A stretch of DNA of 64,000 bases. It comes from Marisa cornuarietis. Lineage: Eukaryota > Mollusca > Gastropoda > Architaenioglossa > Ampullariidae. A program made the position numbers and the translations under genes. The DNA lies in the NCBI GenBank assembly GCA_004794655.1, contig SMMW01000567.1, positions 3,542,501 to 3,606,500 on the forward strand, given 5' to 3'. Position 1 is the first letter of the stretch; the number at the start of each line of letters is the position of its first letter. The notes under the pieces are model-generated. The model was given only the letters and a program-made list of their open reading frames with translations. It was not told where the DNA came from and searched no databases. Positions 60,401-64,000 of this stretch are shown one piece after another.

Positions 60401-63400
60401 TAATTGAACTCTTGCATTTTTGCAGGAATTGTTGGAGAAATTGAAGAAGGTAGTGACGGCTTCTATATTTGGACACACAAAAAGTTTGACATTGGCGTCA
60501 ATAACAAACAGATTGTGGATGTCAACCTTACTTCAGAGTCCAAAGTGAAACTAGCACCGAACATCAAAATACCTTTTTCCTATGAGGTATTATTCTTTCA
60601 CCACTTTTTTTTCCTCTAAATCGGTAAAATCATGGCCAAACACTCTGTGCCTCAGGCATATATGTTTTGTCTTGTAATGAACCACTGATAGTCATTTTGG
60701 GGCATGATTGATTATATGCTGTCTAAGCTATCCTAAAATGGTTTTTGATTTTCAGTCATGTTTGATGGAACATTAGCAAACTTAGACAGGAAGACCCTAT
60801 AATATATGTGATAATTTGAGGAACATTCCTGTACAATCCCATGTTTGGTTTGTTATATGACCTACATAGGCCAGAAAAGTTTTTTATTTAAATGGTCTTA
60901 AGTTAGATCCCTGTTGCATGCTTCAAGGGTACTAAAATTTAAAATGCGAAGCTAGATTTATAGCTGAAATATTTTTGTTTCTTATGTGGTGCCTAAAAAT
61001 TTAATACAAGCAATATAACTTTTATCTTATCAAGCTAGCAATATTTACAGAGGGATGTGTGAGCTTAAGTCATTCAGAGGGGTCTAAACTCTGTCTGGAA
61101 GTTTTTCTATTTTTCCAGACCAAGGCAAAGAGTGCCACTTGGCCATGTCTGTGCATACATGTATCAGTTGAGCAAGCTGCTGTGTTAGTTTTAAGTAACA
61201 TACTAAATTAATAATACTTAAAATATTAATTGCTTTCTTATGTATCATGTGTACCAAATACAGACATATATTAACTGATTAAAATTGCTCAGTGGCATGA
61301 AAATGAATTACCTGTGACTTTTCTTTGAAGGTCAAATGGCACCCATCCCAGGTGAAGTTTGAGAACCGTTTTGACAAGTATTTAGACCCTAACTTCTTCC
61401 AGCATAGGGTAAGTCTGACCATTGTTCCCATCCTCTTCTTTTAAAGTGCTTTTGTTGATTGTTGGGGTTTGATATAGCGTTCAGCAATGAAGGCTGAGTA
61501 AGGATGTGAAAGGTGATATCAAAACCTGCTACACTTTTGGTAACAGGAATGAACTGTCATACTAGTGGATTGTCCAAATGAAAGCAAATTAATGCAAATC
61601 AAACAACTGCTTCTGTCAACATAAAATAATAACATTATAGAGTGAGACTGATTCGTGCTAATAATTGTGAACAGTTGCCACTATCAAACTGTCTTTGTTA
61701 TTTTAGTTCTTAAAGTTATCAGTTTCAAATTATTTATTCTTATTTAACAAGCTCCTATACACTGAAGTTTCTTAATGCTTCATAAAAGTTATATTGACAG
61801 TACATGATTTTTCTTTGAGCAGATCCATTGGTTCAGCATTTTCAACTCATTTATGATGGTTATCTTCTTGGTGGGTCTAGTCAGCATGATCCTGATGCGT
61901 ACTTTGCGTAAAGACTATGCCCGCTACAGCAAAGAGGATGATCTTGATGACATGGTCAGATTTCATCTCTTTCACTTTTTTTTTTAATGGTCATATACCA
62001 TATTTTGTTTTTGAACTGTACTTATAATGTCTGGTGTAAATCCATTATTGATATATGTTCAAATTGTTTATTGAAGGGTTTGATTCTGTTCATCTACTAA
62101 TGTTTCTTGGGCTCTCTTTCTACAGGAGAAAGACTTGGGGGATGAGTATGGCTGGAAACAGGTTCATGGAGATGTCTTTCGTCCTGCGTCACATGCCATG
62201 CTTTTTTCAGCATTGGTTGGCACTGGTTACCACATCTCCATTGTGTCACTCTGTGTCATCATCTTTGCTATCATTGGAGAATTGTATACTGAGTAAGTCC
62301 TTCACTGGTATTATATAACGGTGCTAGATTTTTGCTTTTAAAGTAAAGGTTTTCTGCATATTCCATAAACTTTTAGAGTAGTTTGACAAGTGCCAGTATT
62401 TGTAATTTAGATTGAAATGGAAAGGGAGTGTATTTGTCTTTGAAGTTTATTTTTGTGCGTTGGCATAAAGCTACTTCAGAATAAAAGTATGACTGCATGT
62501 TGTGTGTGATGCAAGTTTAGAAGCTGTTTTTACATTTACCGCATGACTTTGATTTTTTTTTCTCCCCTGTACTTGCAGAAGAGGATCTCTTTTAAGCACA
62601 GCCATATTTGTATATGCAGCCACCTCACCTGTCAATGGATATTTTGGGGGCAGCTTGTATGCAAGAATGGGAGGTAAGTAGTATGAATGATGAAAGCTAC
62701 ATACCTTCCAGCCTGGAGCACACAAACTGCATCTTATTCCAGTGGATGGCAAGACGTGTAATACTGTAAAACCTCCTCATTAAGACCTTCCCCTTTGCGA
62801 CCCTCCTTACATATGATCCAAAAATGTTTCATGGTTATATTTCATTGTACCTGATTAATTTTGTAAAATGCTGATTGTAAAAACTTTCATCTGTTTGAAA
62901 AATTAATGATCTTTAAATGATTTAGATTATAATAATGAAAGACAGTGACATGACAGACCTTAATTTCTATTCAACAAGTCCCCAAATGCTTTTGCTTTTT
63001 TCTCAACTTTCCCTAAACACATCTACACAATGTACACTTGTTTTATGACATATTAGACATTTTTGGAGTTTTTCTTTCAACTTGTTTTTATGGCAGAATT
63101 ATGGCAAATTGCTATTTTTGGCTGCTGGTGCCTTGATGCAAAATAAATGATCGCAAGAGAAGCTCATGGTACAGCATTAAAAGTTCAGTTTTATTTAGAA
63201 ATGGATAAACTCAAGGCTGATAAAATGATATCCTGGTATGAACATATTTTAGCGGCAGTCGATAGAAAAAAAATTCTCCATTTCTAGAGTTGGTGTATGT
63301 GTGTGGGTAACATGTTTGATTGCTAATATCTCCCAGAGCTCTTAAGATAGCAAAAAAGTTTTTAGATACTCCTAGATCATTGTCTGTGGTATACAGAAAC

Positions 63401-64000
63401 ATCGGGGTTTTGTTATATGACTTATGATGTTGGTTAAAAAAATGTTAATACTTGTACATTTCGAATATAAATGTTGATTAAAGTCACAATATTCATTGTG
63501 GATACCCAAAGACATTTTTTGCGCTGCATAAGGTATTTTATTGTTTTATCATTAAAAACCCTTTAAGATTTTCAAAACATAGATTTTCACTTTTAGAGTA
63601 GCAACCTGACCTGAATTTGTTAAACTACACCAACAACTTTTATCCGCAGTGGACCTTGTTTATTGCTAAACTAATAAATCATGATCTTTTGTTATCTGAT
63701 AATGTAGTTAGTTCCACTTGGCACATAAGAATCCCAATTTATTTCTTGGCATTAAAAACATATTTTTGTTTCATATAGGCAAAGTATGGATTCGGCAGAT
63801 GCTTTTAAGTGCCTTCATGTTGCCAGCCATGGTGTGTGGCACAGCCTTTTTTATAAACTTCATTGCCATCTACTACCATGCTTCAAGGGCCATTCCCTTT
63901 GGCTCCATGGTAAGTCTTCTGATTCAAAGTTGGTTTCTTTGTTGGTGTTCATTGGTATGTCAGTAAATGACTTTTTAGTGAATTCAAAAGTATCATGAAT
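57449..64000 (+). CDS. TM9SF3: Transmembrane 9 superfamily member 3, N-terminal part (runs off the window)
   Basis: TM9SF (nonaspanin) proteins are multi-pass Golgi/endosomal membrane proteins with a large luminal N-terminal domain (family knowledge). Exons are 57449-57529, 58205-58400, 58564-58686, 60426-60586, 61331-61408, 61823-61954, 62126-62292, 62579-62673 and 63779-63909, all in phase. They encode 388 of the usual 585 or so residues. The last listed exon ends at a good GTAAGT donor and the rest lies beyond 64000. Residues 1-21 form a signal peptide before [16 protein letters not shown]. Family blocks are [65 protein letters not shown], the first membrane helix [53 protein letters not shown] and [10 protein letters not shown]. 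These match TM9SF3 rather than TM9SF1, 2 or 4. Confidence 0.96.
60110..60330 (+). mobile_element. tRNA-derived SINE in a TM9SF3 intron
   Basis: The A box TGGCACAATGGTTAGCACC starts at 60146 and the B box GGTTCAGCTC at 60197. They are followed by a body and the 3' block GGCTCAGCGTAAAACACCAA. A tail with GCGTAAAACACCAAT is familiar from invertebrate tRNA SINEs (family knowledge). It lies in the intron between exons ending at 58686 and starting at 60426, in the same orientation as the gene. Confidence 0.7.
62763..62850 (+). repeat. Possible truncated Tigger-like terminus
   Basis: ACTGTAAAACCTCCTCATTA followed by AGACCTTCCCC has the look of a CAGTAAAACC-type end of mariner/Tigger elements. No matching inverted copy was found downstream. 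It lies in a TM9SF3 intron. Confidence 0.25.

Overview
This is eukaryotic nuclear DNA from an invertebrate animal. The genes are split by GT-AG introns. Three of them (POLR3E, INTS12, TM9SF3) are single-copy animal genes that can be followed exon by exon against remembered vertebrate orthologues. The mostly A+T-rich non-coding DNA, abundant CA/CATA/CAGA microsatellites, tRNA-derived SINEs and several short inverted-repeat transposons would suit a lophotrochozoan, probably a mollusc and perhaps a gastropod. That assignment is an inference; no species-specific marker was seen.

Layout. 1-3688: non-coding, with a probable LINE 3' end and the POLR3E 3' UTR. 3689-14422 (minus): complete POLR3E, 18 coding exons, 713 codons, carrying a piggyBac-type element, a Tigger-like element, a SINE-like copy and a MITE with telomere-like repeats in its introns. 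14423-15485: divergent promoter region. 15486-20378 (plus): complete INTS12, 7 coding exons, 426 codons. 20.5-25.2 kb: non-coding, with a CRE-like cluster. 25213-27252 (plus): a three-exon testis-specific-type Ser/Thr kinase (TSSK family) whose first intron has a GC donor. 27.3-35.1 kb: intergenic, microsatellite-rich, with a broken non-LTR retrotransposon. 35153-53735 (plus): a nine-exon gene for a coiled-coil protein with a C-terminal death domain. Its proposed first intron is 13.7 kb and holds SINEs, a THAP-like pseudogene and a decayed antisense reading frame. 53.7-57.4 kb: 3' UTR and intergenic. 57449 to the right edge (plus): the first nine exons (388 codons) of TM9SF3, which runs off the window.

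The genes do not form a pathway. POLR3E (RNA polymerase III) and INTS12 (Integrator, acting on polymerase II transcripts) are both transcription-machinery housekeeping genes in head-to-head orientation and may share a promoter region. The kinase and the death-domain gene have distinctly G+C-rich exons, unlike POLR3E, INTS12 and TM9SF3. The death-domain gene is the best candidate for something undescribed: I can place its C-terminal domain in a family but recognise nothing in its first 490 or so residues.

Exon boundaries were read by eye from splice sites, reading-frame continuity and remembered orthologue sequence. No alignment or search was run.
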